A DNA stretch of 64,000 bases from Streptomyces mashuensis (GTDB lineage: Bacteria; Actinomycetota; Actinomycetes; Streptomycetales; Streptomycetaceae). Made by a program: the position numbers and the translations under genes. The number at the start of each line of letters is the position of its first letter. Positions within the stretch are counted from its first letter, which is position 1. The notes beneath the pieces are model-generated. The model did no database searches. It saw only the letters and a program-made list of their open reading frames with translations, and was not told the origin of the DNA. The stretch is taken from the NCBI RefSeq assembly GCF_014654785.1, contig NZ_BNBD01000006.1:248001-312000 (forward strand), written 5' to 3'. This document shows, in pieces, positions 25,803 to 33,366 of the stretch.

Positions 25803-26651
25803 TCAGTACTGGTAGAAGCCCTGGCCGCTCTTGCGGCCCAGGTCGCCCGCGTCGACCATGCGGCGCATGAGCTCCGGCGGCGCGAACTTCTCGTCCTGGC
25901 ACTCGGTGTAGATGTTCTGGGTGGCGTGCAGCAGGATGTCCACGCCGGTGAGGTCGGCCGTGGCGAGCGGGCCCATGGCGTGGCCGAAGCCCAGCTTGCA
26001 GGCGACGTCGATGTCCTCGGCGGAGGCCACGCCGGACTCGTACAGCTTGGTGGCCTCGACGACCAGGGCCGAGATCAGGCGGGTGGTGACGAAGCCGGCC
26101 ACGTCGCGGTTGACGACGATGCAGGTCTTGCCGACGCCCTCGGCGAACGCGCGGGCCTTGGCGAGCGTTTCGTCGCTGGTCTTGTGGCCGCGCACCAGCT
26201 CGCACAGCTGCATCATCGGCACGGGCGAGAAGAAGTGCGCGCCCACGACCCGCTCGGGGCGCTTCGTCGCGGCCGCGATCTTGGTGATCGGGATGGCGGA
26301 GGTGTTGGAGGCCAGCACGGTCTCGTCCCCGACCAGGCCGTCCAGGGTGCGGAAGATGTCCCGCTTGGTGTCGACGTCCTCGAAGACCGCCTCGACGACG
26401 ATGTCGGCGTCGGCCGCCGCGTCCAGGTCGGTGGTGGGGGTGATGCGGGCCAGCGCCTGCTCGGCCGCCGCGGCCTCCAGCTTGCCCTTGGCGACGAACT
26501 TGTCGTACGAGGCGCGGATGCCGTCCGTGCCGCGGCGCAGCGCCTCGTCGGTGACGTCCCGGAGGACGACGTCCCACCCGGCCTGCGCGGAGACCTGGGC
26601 GATCCCGGAACCCATGAGTCCGGCACCGATGACGGCGAGCTTCTTGGCCAC
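25803..26651 (-). CDS. 3-hydroxybutyryl-CoA dehydrogenase
   Basis: 282 aa, NAD(P)H-dependent, interconverting acetoacetyl-CoA and 3-hydroxybutyryl-CoA; it feeds butyryl- and ethylmalonyl-CoA routes. The Rossmann motif GAGLMG is near residues 9-14. The signature HFFSPVPMMQLCELV contains the catalytic His, and NRDVAGFVTTRL follows. The C-terminal helical domain ends GRKSGQGFYQY. I chose GTG 26651 because AAGGGGA lies 6 nt upstream and the length then matches the family; ATG 26678 would add nine poorly conserved residues. Confidence 0.92.
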   Translation of the reverse strand: MAKKLAVIGAGLMGSGIAQVSAQAGWDVVLRDVTDEALRRGTDGIRASYDKFVAKGKLEAAAAEQALARITPTTDLDAAADADIVVEAVFEDVDTKRDIFRTLDGLVGDETVLASNTSAIPITKIAAATKRPERVVGAHFFSPVPMMQLCELVRGHKTSDETLAKARAFAEGVGKTCIVVNRDVAGFVTTRLISALVVEATKLYESGVASAEDIDVACKLGFGHAMGPLATADLTGVDILLHATQNIYTECQDEKFAPPELMRRMVDAGDLGRKSGQGFYQY

Positions 26652-26806
26652 TGCTGTCCCCTTACTCCCTGTGCCCATACCTGTGCGTACGCGGCTCTCC
26701 GCCCGGACATTAGCGTTCGGAGGCGGCCTGTTGGGCGGTTAGAGATGCGCGTCACGTCCCCCTGGACACACGTCACACGGGAGGTTCCGGGGGGCTCGTG
26801 CGTGGC

Positions 26807-26812
26807 TAGGCT
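26807..26812 (+). promoter_or_regulatory. -10 of a likely leaderless promoter for the adenosyltransferase gene
   Basis: TAGGCT ends 7 nt before the ATG at 26820. With the usual -10 to start-site distance the transcript would begin at or within a base or two of the ATG. No convincing -35 is visible. Confidence 0.4.
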
Positions 26813-26819
26813 CAGGGGC

Positions 26820-27392
26820 ATGGTCAATCTGACGCGCATCTACACCCGGACCGGGGACGACGGCACGACCGCCCTCGGCGACATGAGCCGTACCGTCAAG
26901 ACCGACACGCGCATCGCGGCGTACGCGGACGCCAACGAGGCCAACGCCGCGATCGGGGTGGCCATCGCGCTGGGGCAGCTGCCCGAAGAGGTCGTCAAGG
27001 TGCTCGTACGGGTACAGAACGACCTGTTCGACGTGGGCGCGGACCTGGCCACGCCGGTCGTCGAGGACCCCAAGTACCCGCCGTTGCGGGTGGAGCAGTC
27101 GTACATCGACAAGCTGGAGGCGGACTGCGACCGCTTCCTGGAGCCGCTGGAGAAGCTGCGCAGCTTCATCCTGCCGGGCGGGACGCCCGGCGCGGCGCTG
27201 CTGCACCAGGCGTGCACGGTGGTGCGCCGCGCCGAGCGGTCGACGTGGGCGGCGCTGGAGCTGCACGGCGACATCATGAACCCGCTGACGGCCAAGTACC
27301 TGAACCGCCTGTCCGACCTGCTGTTCATCCTGGCCCGCTCGGCCAATCAGGAGGTCGGGGACGTGCTCTGGGTGCCCGGCGAGAACCGCTAG
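26820..27392 (+). CDS. ATP:cob(I)alamin adenosyltransferase (PduO type)
   Basis: 190 aa. It makes adenosylcobalamin, the cofactor of methylmalonyl-CoA mutase, and so connects functionally with meaB and mce 18 kb away. The N-terminal ATP-binding loop TRTGDDGTTALGD is canonical, as are VQNDLFDVGADLATP and the C-terminal RRAERS...LNRLSDLLFILAR. Length is typical. There is no Shine-Dalgarno and a -10-like TAGGCT lies just upstream, suggesting a leaderless mRNA. Confidence 0.95.
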   Translation: MVNLTRIYTRTGDDGTTALGDMSRTVKTDTRIAAYADANEANAAIGVAIALGQLPEEVVKVLVRVQNDLFDVGADLATPVVEDPKYPPLRVEQSYIDKLEADCDRFLEPLEKLRSFILPGGTPGAALLHQACTVVRRAERSTWAALELHGDIMNPLTAKYLNRLSDLLFILARSANQEVGDVLWVPGENR

Positions 27393-27398
27393 CGGTGC

Positions 27399-27422
27399 GG
27401 CCCCCGCCGGGTGGCGGGGGCC
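27399..27422. terminator. Hairpin between adenosyltransferase gene and chiC
   Basis: A perfect 10-bp stem (GGCCCCCGCC / GGCGGGGGCC) with a GGGT loop lies between the convergent genes, 7 bp after the adenosyltransferase stop and 11 bp from the chiC stop. It can serve both strands; no long U-tract. Confidence 0.75.
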
Positions 27423-27433
27423 TTACGGGTCCG

Positions 27434-29488
27434 TCAGCGCAGGCCGTCGTCCACGGCCTTCATCAGCGTGCCGCTGTCGCCCGACATCTCCCAGATCATC
27501 ACCCCGCCGAGGCCCTTGCCGCGCAGCCAGGCGGTCTTCTTCCCGATGGACCAGGCGTCGTCGAACGTCCACCACTGGCCGCCGTCGCCGGTGTAGCCGT
27601 ACGTGGCGACGGCCTGCTCGTCGTGGTAGACCGTCAGCCCCGGTACCGAGGCGAGCAGGTTGTCGTAGCCGCGGGTGCCGGACTCCTCGGGGAACTGTCC
27701 GGGGGCCGCGCCGTCGGCCGCCTGCCAGGTGCCGTGGGCGCCGCCGTCGGTCACGCGCTGCCAGCCGCGGCCGTAGAAGGCGAGGCCGAGCACGAGCTTG
27801 CGCGGGTCGGCGCCGGCGTCGAGGTAGGTGCGCACGGTGCCGTCGACGCTGAACTTCGTGGTGTACGGGTCCTTGGGGTCGGTGTAGAGGTTGCCCTGGT
27901 GGCCGGTGCGCTTGGGCTCCCAGCTGTTGTCGCTGCCGGAGCCGTGGAAGTCGTAGCCCTGGACGTTGGCGAAGTCCATGGAGTCCAGGACGCTGGGCGT
28001 GCCGTCCTTGGTGGTGATGTCCCAGCCCGCGTCGATCTTGCCAGGGTCGGCCGGGGTGAAGGCCGTGAGCAGGTACTTCCTGCCGGTGGTGGCGGACAGC
28101 GCGTCGAGCTGCCGGCGGAACTCCTGGAACAGCAGGATGTTGTTGGCCTTGTCGTCCTTGGAGACGTGGTTGCCGGCGTGGCCCTCGGAGCCGGGCCACT
28201 CCCAGTCGAGGTCGAAGCCGTCGAAGATGCCGGCGGCGGCGCCGGCGCCGCCACGTCCGTTGGTCACCGGCAGGTTGCCCTTGAGGTACAGGTCGATGCA
28301 GGACTGGACGAACTTCTTCCGGGAGGCGTCGGTCCGCGCCACGTCGGAGAAGTACTTGCTGTACGTCCAGCCGCCGATCGACATGTTGATCTTCAGCTTG
28401 GGGTACTTGGCCTTGAGCTTCTTCAGCTGGTTGAAGTTGCCGGCCAGCGGCTGGTCCCAGGTGTCGCCGACGCCGTCGACGGACTCGCCGGCGCCGAAGC
28501 CCTTCTCGTAGTCGGCCCAGGAGTCCCCGGCGCCGTCGCCCTGGCTGGGGTCCTGCGGGTTCGGCGTGGTGGCCTTGGTGACGCCGTTGAGGCAGGTCAG
28601 GTTGACGGGGTCGATGTTGGAGAAGGCGTAGTTGAGGTGGGTGAGGCGGGAGGCGGCGCCGGTGGCGTCGAGGGACTTCACGGTGTACGCCCGCCCGTAG
28701 ATGCCCCACTGCACGAAGTAGCCCACGCGGGCGTAGCCCGTGCCCGGCTGCGGGTCGGTGCCGCCGGTGGTCCGTACGGTCAGCGGGGCGCTGGCCGGCC
28801 CGGTCTGCCCGGCGGTGTCGCGGGCCACGACGGTGTAGGTGTACTCGGTGCCGGGGGTGAGCCCGGTGTCGGTGTACGCGAGCTTGACGACGGTGGCCAC
28901 CTTGGTGGTGCCGCGGTAGACGTCGTAGTCCCGGATGCCCTTGTCGTCGGTGGCGGGCGTCCACTTCAGCGAGACGGAGGTGTCCTTGACGGCGGTGGCC
29001 TGCGGGGCGCCGGGCGCACCGGGTGGCGTGTCCCCGCCGGACGAGCCGTCGCACGGGCCGCCGTTGAGTTTGCAGCCCTGCGGGGTGCCGTCGCCGGAGG
29101 CCACGAAGCCGAAGCTGACGCTCGCCCCGGGGGCGATGCTGCCGTTGTACTCGCGGTTCTTGGCGGTGTAGTGGCCGCCGGAGGAGCTGACGAGGGCGTC
29201 CCAGTACGAGGCGACGGTGGTGCCGGACGAGAAGTCCCACTCCACGCTCCAGCCGTCCAGGGCCGTGGTGCCGGTGTTCTTGACGGTCCACTGCCCCTGG
29301 AAGCCGGTGCCCCAGTCGGAGGTCTTCACGAACTGCGCGGTGGCCGACGGTGCTGCGGCGGCGTGCGCCGGGACCGCGGCCGCGCCGGCGAGCGCGCCGG
29401 CGGGCAGCAGCAGGGCGGCCAGGGCCGCCACGGCAAGACGCAGGTGACGTAAGAGGTTTCTGTCGTGTCCCGTTCTTCCTGTACGCAC
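27434..29488 (-). CDS. chiC: ChiC-type family 18 chitinase (CBM2-FnIII-GH18)
   Basis: 684 aa secreted endochitinase. Residues 1-44 are a signal peptide. Residues 46-147 are a CBM2 chitin/cellulose-binding module (SDWGTGFQGQWTVKNTG, Cys139/Cys146). A Gly/Thr/Pro linker and an FnIII domain follow at 158-242. The GH18 barrel spans 253-684, with SIGGWT at 370-375 and the catalytic DGFDLDWEWP at 423-432 (acid Glu430). The architecture matches S. coelicolor ChiC, and chiR/chiS lie immediately upstream as I recall there. The start is GTG 29488 with GAGGAG 6 nt upstream. A vegetative-type promoter and a DasR-like operator precede it. Confidence 0.95.
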   Translation of the reverse strand: MRTGRTGHDRNLLRHLRLAVAALAALLLPAGALAGAAAVPAHAAAAPSATAQFVKTSDWGTGFQGQWTVKNTGTTALDGWSVEWDFSSGTTVASYWDALVSSSGGHYTAKNREYNGSIAPGASVSFGFVASGDGTPQGCKLNGGPCDGSSGGDTPPGAPGAPQATAVKDTSVSLKWTPATDDKGIRDYDVYRGTTKVATVVKLAYTDTGLTPGTEYTYTVVARDTAGQTGPASAPLTVRTTGGTDPQPGTGYARVGYFVQWGIYGRAYTVKSLDATGAASRLTHLNYAFSNIDPVNLTCLNGVTKATTPNPQDPSQGDGAGDSWADYEKGFGAGESVDGVGDTWDQPLAGNFNQLKKLKAKYPKLKINMSIGGWTYSKYFSDVARTDASRKKFVQSCIDLYLKGNLPVTNGRGGAGAAAGIFDGFDLDWEWPGSEGHAGNHVSKDDKANNILLFQEFRRQLDALSATTGRKYLLTAFTPADPGKIDAGWDITTKDGTPSVLDSMDFANVQGYDFHGSGSDNSWEPKRTGHQGNLYTDPKDPYTTKFSVDGTVRTYLDAGADPRKLVLGLAFYGRGWQRVTDGGAHGTWQAADGAAPGQFPEESGTRGYDNLLASVPGLTVYHDEQAVATYGYTGDGGQWWTFDDAWSIGKKTAWLRGKGLGGVMIWEMSGDSGTLMKAVDDGLR

Positions 29489-29545
29489 GGCGTACTCCTC
29501 GGGTGAGGGCCTGACAGGGTGGGGGGTGCACAGGTGAGTGAGGGG

Positions 29546-29574
29546 AGCGTAGGAAGGTCCGTACCAATGGTCAA
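29546..29574 (-). promoter_or_regulatory. chiC promoter
   Basis: TTGACC (29569-29574) and TACGCT (29546-29551) with a 17-bp spacer read toward chiC, giving a leader of about 50 nt. The -35 touches the stop codon of chiR. The spacer contains TGGTACGGACCT, a second imperfect copy of the operator half. Confidence 0.75.
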
Positions 29575-30242
29575 GAGGTCTGGACCAGACCCCATTCCCG
29601 GGCCCGGACCGCCGCCTGCACCCGGCTGCGCAGCTCCAGCTTCGCCAGCAACCGGCTGACGTGCGTCTTCACCGTGGCCTCCGCCATGCCCAGGCGCTCC
29701 GCCACCTCCGCGTTCGACAGCCCCTCTCCCAGGCACGCCAGCACCTCCCGCTCCCGCCGCGTCAGCGCCCGGAGCACCTCCGCGTCCGCACTCGGCTCCG
29801 GGCGGGCCGCCGGGCGCGCGAACTCGGCGATCAGCCGCCGGGTGACGGCCGGGGAGATCAGGCCCTCGCCCCGCGCCACCGTCCGCACCGCCGCCACCAG
29901 CTCCGCCGCCTCGCTGTCCTTCAGCAGGAACCCCGCCGCCCCCGCGCGCAGCGCACCGAAGACGTACTCGTCCAGGTCGAAGGTGGTCAGCACCAGCACG
30001 TCGGCCAGCCCCTCCCCCGTGACCACCCGCGTCGCCGACACCCCGTCCAGCCGCGGCATCTGCACATCCATCAGCACCAGGTCGGGGCGCAGCTCGCGGG
30101 CCAGCCGCACGGCCTCCTCCCCGTCGGCCGCCTCGCCCACCACCTCGACGCCGGGCGCCGACCGCAGGATCAGCACCAGCCCGGACCGTACGGCCGCCTG
30201 GTCCTCGGCCACCACCACACGAATCGCCGGCCGCTCGCTCAT
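29571..30242 (-). CDS. chiR: ChiR, NarL/LuxR-type response regulator
   Basis: 223 aa. The receiver domain (about 8-125) has acidic residues E13/D14, phospho-acceptor Asp59 (VLMDVQMP), a Thr in LVLTTFD and a Lys in FLLKDSE. A LuxR-type helix-turn-helix is at about 158-215 (LTRREREVLACLGEGLSNAEVAERLGMAE... and VKTHVSRLLAKL). Its position directly upstream of chiC and its kinase partner match the ChiR/ChiS system reported to activate chiC in S. coelicolor. The start ATG overlaps the chiS stop by 4 nt. Its last codons contain the chiC operator. Confidence 0.88.
   Translation of the reverse strand: MSERPAIRVVVAEDQAAVRSGLVLILRSAPGVEVVGEAADGEEAVRLARELRPDLVLMDVQMPRLDGVSATRVVTGEGLADVLVLTTFDLDEYVFGALRAGAAGFLLKDSEAAELVAAVRTVARGEGLISPAVTRRLIAEFARPAARPEPSADAEVLRALTRREREVLACLGEGLSNAEVAERLGMAEATVKTHVSRLLAKLELRSRVQAAVRAREWGLVQTS
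29574..29589. promoter_or_regulatory. DasR-like (dre) operator / chitinase direct repeat
   Basis: On the minus strand TCTGGTCCAGACCTCT matches the DasR consensus I recall (ACTGGTCTAGACCACT) at 13 of 16 positions. The core TGGTCCAGACCT is also the 12-bp chitinase direct repeat; the second copy, TGGTACGGACCT, is in the promoter spacer. It lies within the last codons of chiR and abuts the chiC -35, a position expected for repression by N-acetylglucosamine-responsive DasR. Confidence 0.75.
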
Positions 30243-31438
30243 GACGCCCTCGCCTCCTCGTCCACGGGCAGTTCGGCCCGTACCTCCCACACCGTGCCCC
30301 CGTCCACCGGTCCCGCCGCGAGCCGCCCACCGAGCAACTCCACGCGCTCCCGCATCCCCACCACACCGGCCCCGGCGCCCGGCGCACGCTGCACCGGCCG
30401 CTCCCCCAGCGCGCTCGTCACCCTCACCGTCAGCGGCCGCCCGGCCGCCGCATCGCGCGTCAGCTCCACGCGCACCTCGCCCGGCGCCGCGTGCTTGACC
30501 ACGTTCGTCAGCGACTCCTGCACGATCCGGTACGCCGCGAGCTCCACCGGCGCCGGCAGCGCACCCGGCCCCCGCCCGTCGTGGAGCACAAACGCGAACC
30601 GGTCGCCGGGCACGGCCCTGCGGGCCTGCTCCACCAGCGCGTCGAGCCCTTCGAGCGTGGGCGTCGCCGCCGGCTCGTCCGCCCCCGCGGCCTCCCGCAG
30701 CAGCCCGATCAGCCGCCGCATCTCCGCCAGGCCCTGCACGCTGTTCTCCCGGATGACGCCCAGCGCCTCCCGCGAAGCCGCCGGCTCGTCCAGCGACAGC
30801 GCCGCCGACGAGTGGATGGCGATCGCCGACAAGTGGCCCGCCACCATGTCGTGCAGCTCCCGCGCCATCCGCGCCCGCTCGGCCACCACCGCCTGACGGC
30901 GGTCCATCTCCGCCAGCAGCGCCATGCGCTCCGCCTCCAGGCGCGCGGCCCGCGCCTCGTCGCGGTGGACGCGCACCCCCACCCCGGTCCAGGCCGGTGT
31001 GATGGTGACGACGCCGAGCGCAATGCCCAGCAGCAACGCCTGCGGGTCCCGCAACAGCACCAGCGCGCCCAGGGTGCCCAGCACCGTGACCACCTCGGCG
31101 GCGCGCGGCACCAACCGGTACGCCGCCGGCGGCCCGTACAGCACGGCCGCGTAGATCAGGTCGGTGTACATGCCGGTGTTCGCGATGAGGTTGCCGGCAC
31201 AGACGTCCAGCGTCAGCGCGGCCGTCCCGACGGCCAGCCCGGTCAGGGGCGCGCTGCGGCGCAGCAGCTCGGCCCCGGACATCACCACCAGCGCCACCAG
31301 CGCCAGCCACCGCGGCACGTCCGCCGCCGGCGTACTGCCCAGCCCCAGTACGTACAGCAGCAGACCGCCCGACAGGCCGGTGGCGGCGATCAGCAGGTCG
31401 AACCGGTCGGGGGGCCGGGGCGGGCGGACGGACGGCAT
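30239..31438 (-). CDS. chiS: ChiS, HisKA_3-type sensor histidine kinase
   Basis: 399 aa. Residues about 12-150 contain five or six membrane helices with short loops and no large extracellular sensor. The dimerisation/phosphotransfer helix has His196 in MARELHDMVAGHLSAI. The HATPase domain follows (YRIVQESLTNVVKHA, then GVVGMRERVELLGGRL). It is coupled to chiR by an ATGA overlap. The signal may be perceived within the membrane or via a transport partner; chitooligosaccharide sensing is inferred from the neighbouring chitinase. Confidence 0.85.
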   Translation of the reverse strand: MPSVRPPRPPDRFDLLIAATGLSGGLLLYVLGLGSTPAADVPRWLALVALVVMSGAELLRRSAPLTGLAVGTAALTLDVCAGNLIANTGMYTDLIYAAVLYGPPAAYRLVPRAAEVVTVLGTLGALVLLRDPQALLLGIALGVVTITPAWTGVGVRVHRDEARAARLEAERMALLAEMDRRQAVVAERARMARELHDMVAGHLSAIAIHSSAALSLDEPAASREALGVIRENSVQGLAEMRRLIGLLREAAGADEPAATPTLEGLDALVEQARRAVPGDRFAFVLHDGRGPGALPAPVELAAYRIVQESLTNVVKHAAPGEVRVELTRDAAAGRPLTVRVTSALGERPVQRAPGAGAGVVGMRERVELLGGRLAAGPVDGGTVWEVRAELPVDEEARAS

Positions 31439-31596
31439 GGCTCCATCACAGCACGTCACACGCGGTACGACCGTCCCCCGCCGGGGCGGACGACCAGGCC
31501 CCCGGTACATCGAACGATGCAGTCCCGGATCACCGGGGGCGACGACGACCCGGGGGAGGACGGCCAGCAAGCTGGTGGGGAAGGAAGGAGAACACC

Positions 31597-32154
31597 GTGA
31601 TCGTCACGCTGATCGTCGCCTGCGAGGTCGGCTTCTGGGTACTGCTGGCCGTGGGGCTCGCCCTCCGCTACGGGGCGAAGATGCCGCGGGCCGGCCTCGC
31701 CGTGCTGCTCCTGGAGCCGCTGCTGGAACTCGTCCTGCTGGTCGTCACGGCGATCGACCTCAAGAACGGCGCGCGGGCGGACTGGAAGCACGGCCTGGCG
31801 GCCGTCTACATCGGGTTCTCCGTGGCGCTCGGCCACTCCATGATCAAGTGGGCGGACGAGCGCGTCGCCCACCGCTTCGCGGGCGGCCCGCCGCCGGTGA
31901 AGCCGCCGAAGTACGGCACGGCACGCACGGTGCACGAGTGGAAGTCCGCCGGCCGCTGGATCCTGGCCTCCGCCATCGCGGCCGGCCTGCTCCAGTGCGC
32001 GATCTGGTACGTGGGCGAGGGCGACACCAGCTCGCTGCGCGACTGGCAGAACAAGATGGGCATCGTGGCCGCGATCAACCTGGTCATCGCGGCGAGCTAC
32101 ACGCTCTGGCCGAAGAAGGAGCCGGAGACGGAAAAGGAAAAGATCAGCCTCTGA
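31597..32154 (+). CDS. Conserved membrane protein of unknown function
   Basis: 185 aa with four predicted membrane helices: VTLIVACEVGFWVLLAVGLAL, AGLAVLLLEPLLELVLLVV, WILASAIAAGLLQCAIWYV and IVAAINLVIAASYTLW. A conserved-looking cytoplasmic loop holds WKHGLAAVYIGFSVALGHS and a Pro/Lys segment. The C-terminus is charged (KKEPETEKEK). GTG 31597 has AAGGAAGGAG upstream. It diverges from chiS and converges on a DUF2550 gene. I do not recognise a function. Confidence 0.75.
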   Translation: MIVTLIVACEVGFWVLLAVGLALRYGAKMPRAGLAVLLLEPLLELVLLVVTAIDLKNGARADWKHGLAAVYIGFSVALGHSMIKWADERVAHRFAGGPPPVKPPKYGTARTVHEWKSAGRWILASAIAAGLLQCAIWYVGEGDTSSLRDWQNKMGIVAAINLVIAASYTLWPKKEPETEKEKISL

Positions 32155-32162
32155 AGCCGCTC

Positions 32163-32306
32163 AGGCCACTCCCCCAGACTCCGTCCGGGGGCACCCCCAC
32201 CACGGGGTTCAGGCCACTCCCCCAGACTCCGTCCGGGGGCACCCCCACCACGGGGTTCAGGCCACTCCCCCAGACTCCGTCCGGGGGCACCCCCACCACG
32301 GGGTTC
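32163..32306. repeat. Three perfect 48-bp tandem repeats
   Basis: Units at 32163-32210, 32211-32258 and 32259-32306 appear identical. Each holds a hairpin (CCCCCAGAC-TCC-GTCCGGGGG with one mismatch) followed by GCACCCCCACC. The array fills the whole gap between two convergent genes and its last base pairs overlap the DUF2550 stop codon. The core resembles GC-rich palindromic intergenic sequences I remember as dispersed in Streptomyces genomes (REP-like). It probably also acts as a terminator on both strands. Confidence 0.9.
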
Positions 32307-32754
32307 AGGCAACGTTCACGCGCTGGCCCGGCGGCGCCGCCTCCAGCCAGGCCAGGAAGCCGGTCAGTGCGTCCTCGCTCATCGCCAGCTCCAGGAGCGT
32401 CTCCCGGTGCCGGCACACCAGGACGACCGCGTCCGACAGCAGCGCGAGCTCCTCCTCGCCCTGCGGGACGCGGCGGCGCACCACCTCGATGGCGTCCCGG
32501 TCCAGGACCCGGCGCGGCCGGGGTGCGTACGAGAAGACCCGGAACCACTCGATCCGGTCACCGTTGTAGCGCGCGACCCCGTACACCCAGCCCTTGCCGG
32601 CGGGTTCGGGGTCGTCCTCGGGAACGTTCCAGCGCAGGCTGCAGTCGAACGTACCGCCGGACCGCTGGATGAGCCGTCTGCGCAGTCCGAAGACGAACAG
32701 CCCCGCCAGCACCAGCAGGACGACGATGCCGCTCACGAGCAGCGCGAGGACCAT
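32305..32754 (-). CDS. DUF2550 single-pass membrane protein
   Basis: 149 aa. An N-terminal membrane helix (MVLALLVSGIVVLLVLAGLFVFGL) is followed by RRRLIQRSGGTFDCSLRW, the hallmark of the actinobacterial DUF2550 family, and a cytoplasmic domain. Function is unknown; it is conserved downstream of atpC. ATG 32754 has AGGAGG 9 nt upstream; a GTG two codons earlier is only 3 nt from it and is less likely. The atpC terminator lies between it and the ATP synthase operon, so expression from its own promoter is likely. Confidence 0.88.
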   Translation of the reverse strand: MVLALLVSGIVVLLVLAGLFVFGLRRRLIQRSGGTFDCSLRWNVPEDDPEPAGKGWVYGVARYNGDRIEWFRVFSYAPRPRRVLDRDAIEVVRRRVPQGEEELALLSDAVVLVCRHRETLLELAMSEDALTGFLAWLEAAPPGQRVNVA

Positions 32755-32803
32755 CTCCACCGACCTCCTCGCATCATCTAGAGCAACCGCACCTGCGTTA
32801 TTG

Positions 32804-32853
32804 CCTCAGCCGCGGACCGCCCTGGGATCTTCCAGTGCGGTCCGCGGCTGAGG
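32804..32853. terminator. Terminator of the ATP synthase operon
   Basis: A 17-bp perfect stem (32804-32820 with 32837-32853, CCTCAGCCGCGGACCGC and its complement) with a 16-nt loop that itself can pair (CTGGA/TCCAG). It begins 24 bp after the atpC stop. In the atpC reading direction the distal arm is followed by CAATAA rather than a U-tract. Confidence 0.88.
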
Positions 32854-32877
32854 GACGTACGTGTAGCGGATCTCGGG

Positions 32878-33255
32878 CTAGTGAACGCCCGTGACCGCCT
32901 TCAGCCGGACATCCGCGCGCCGCTCGGCGGCGGCGTCCGCCTCCGACTTGGCGCGCTCGAGCGCCCGCTCCGCGCGCTCGACGTCGATCTCGTCGGCGAG
33001 CTCCGCGATCTCCGCGAGCAGCGAGAGCTTGTCGTCGGCGAACGAGATGAACCCACCGTGCACCGCGGCGACGACGGTCGCGCCGTCGGCGGTCTTGATG
33101 GTCACCGGGCCGGACTCGAGCACACCGAGCAGCGGCTGGTGGCCGGGCATGACGCCGATGTCACCCGATGTGGTACGCGCGATGACCAGAGTGGCCTCGC
33201 CGGACCAGACGCTTCGGTCCGCCGCGACCAGCTCGACGTGCAGCTCAGCAGCCAA
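32878..33255 (-). CDS. atpC: ATP synthase F1 epsilon subunit
   Basis: 125 aa. The N-terminal beta-sandwich (LHVELVAADRSVWSGEA, GDIGVMPGHQPLLGVLE) couples gamma rotation to the c-ring; the C-terminal helical hairpin (DEIDVERAERALERAKSEAD) is the regulatory arm. I chose a TTG start at 33255, because GAGGAG lies 5 nt upstream and the product then begins MAAELHV as in S. coelicolor; the upstream in-frame GTG lacks a Shine-Dalgarno. It is last in the operon, 111 bp after atpD. Confidence 0.95.
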   Translation of the reverse strand: MAAELHVELVAADRSVWSGEATLVIARTTSGDIGVMPGHQPLLGVLESGPVTIKTADGATVVAAVHGGFISFADDKLSLLAEIAELADEIDVERAERALERAKSEADAAAERRADVRLKAVTGVH

Positions 33256-33366
33256 CGTGGCTCCTCGGGTCTCCACCCGCCGGGCACGGCGGGTGTTGGG
33301 TCAAAGAATAGGGGACGTACGGACCGGGGGCGGGGGCGCCCCGCCCCCGGTCCGTGAGCACGGGGC

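Noticed and set aside
26652..26819. Cobalamin riboswitch before the adenosyltransferase gene
   Set aside because: No B12-box-like sequence, and the -10 lies immediately before the ATG, leaving no leader.
32163..32306. CRISPR array
   Set aside because: The three units are contiguous identical 48-mers with no spacers and no cas genes nearby.
32097..32312. Repeat-containing small proteins encoded by the 48-bp array (16-residue repeats in two minus frames)
   Set aside because: The unit length is a multiple of three so any frame stays open; there is no Shine-Dalgarno or conserved start, and the array sits between two stops.
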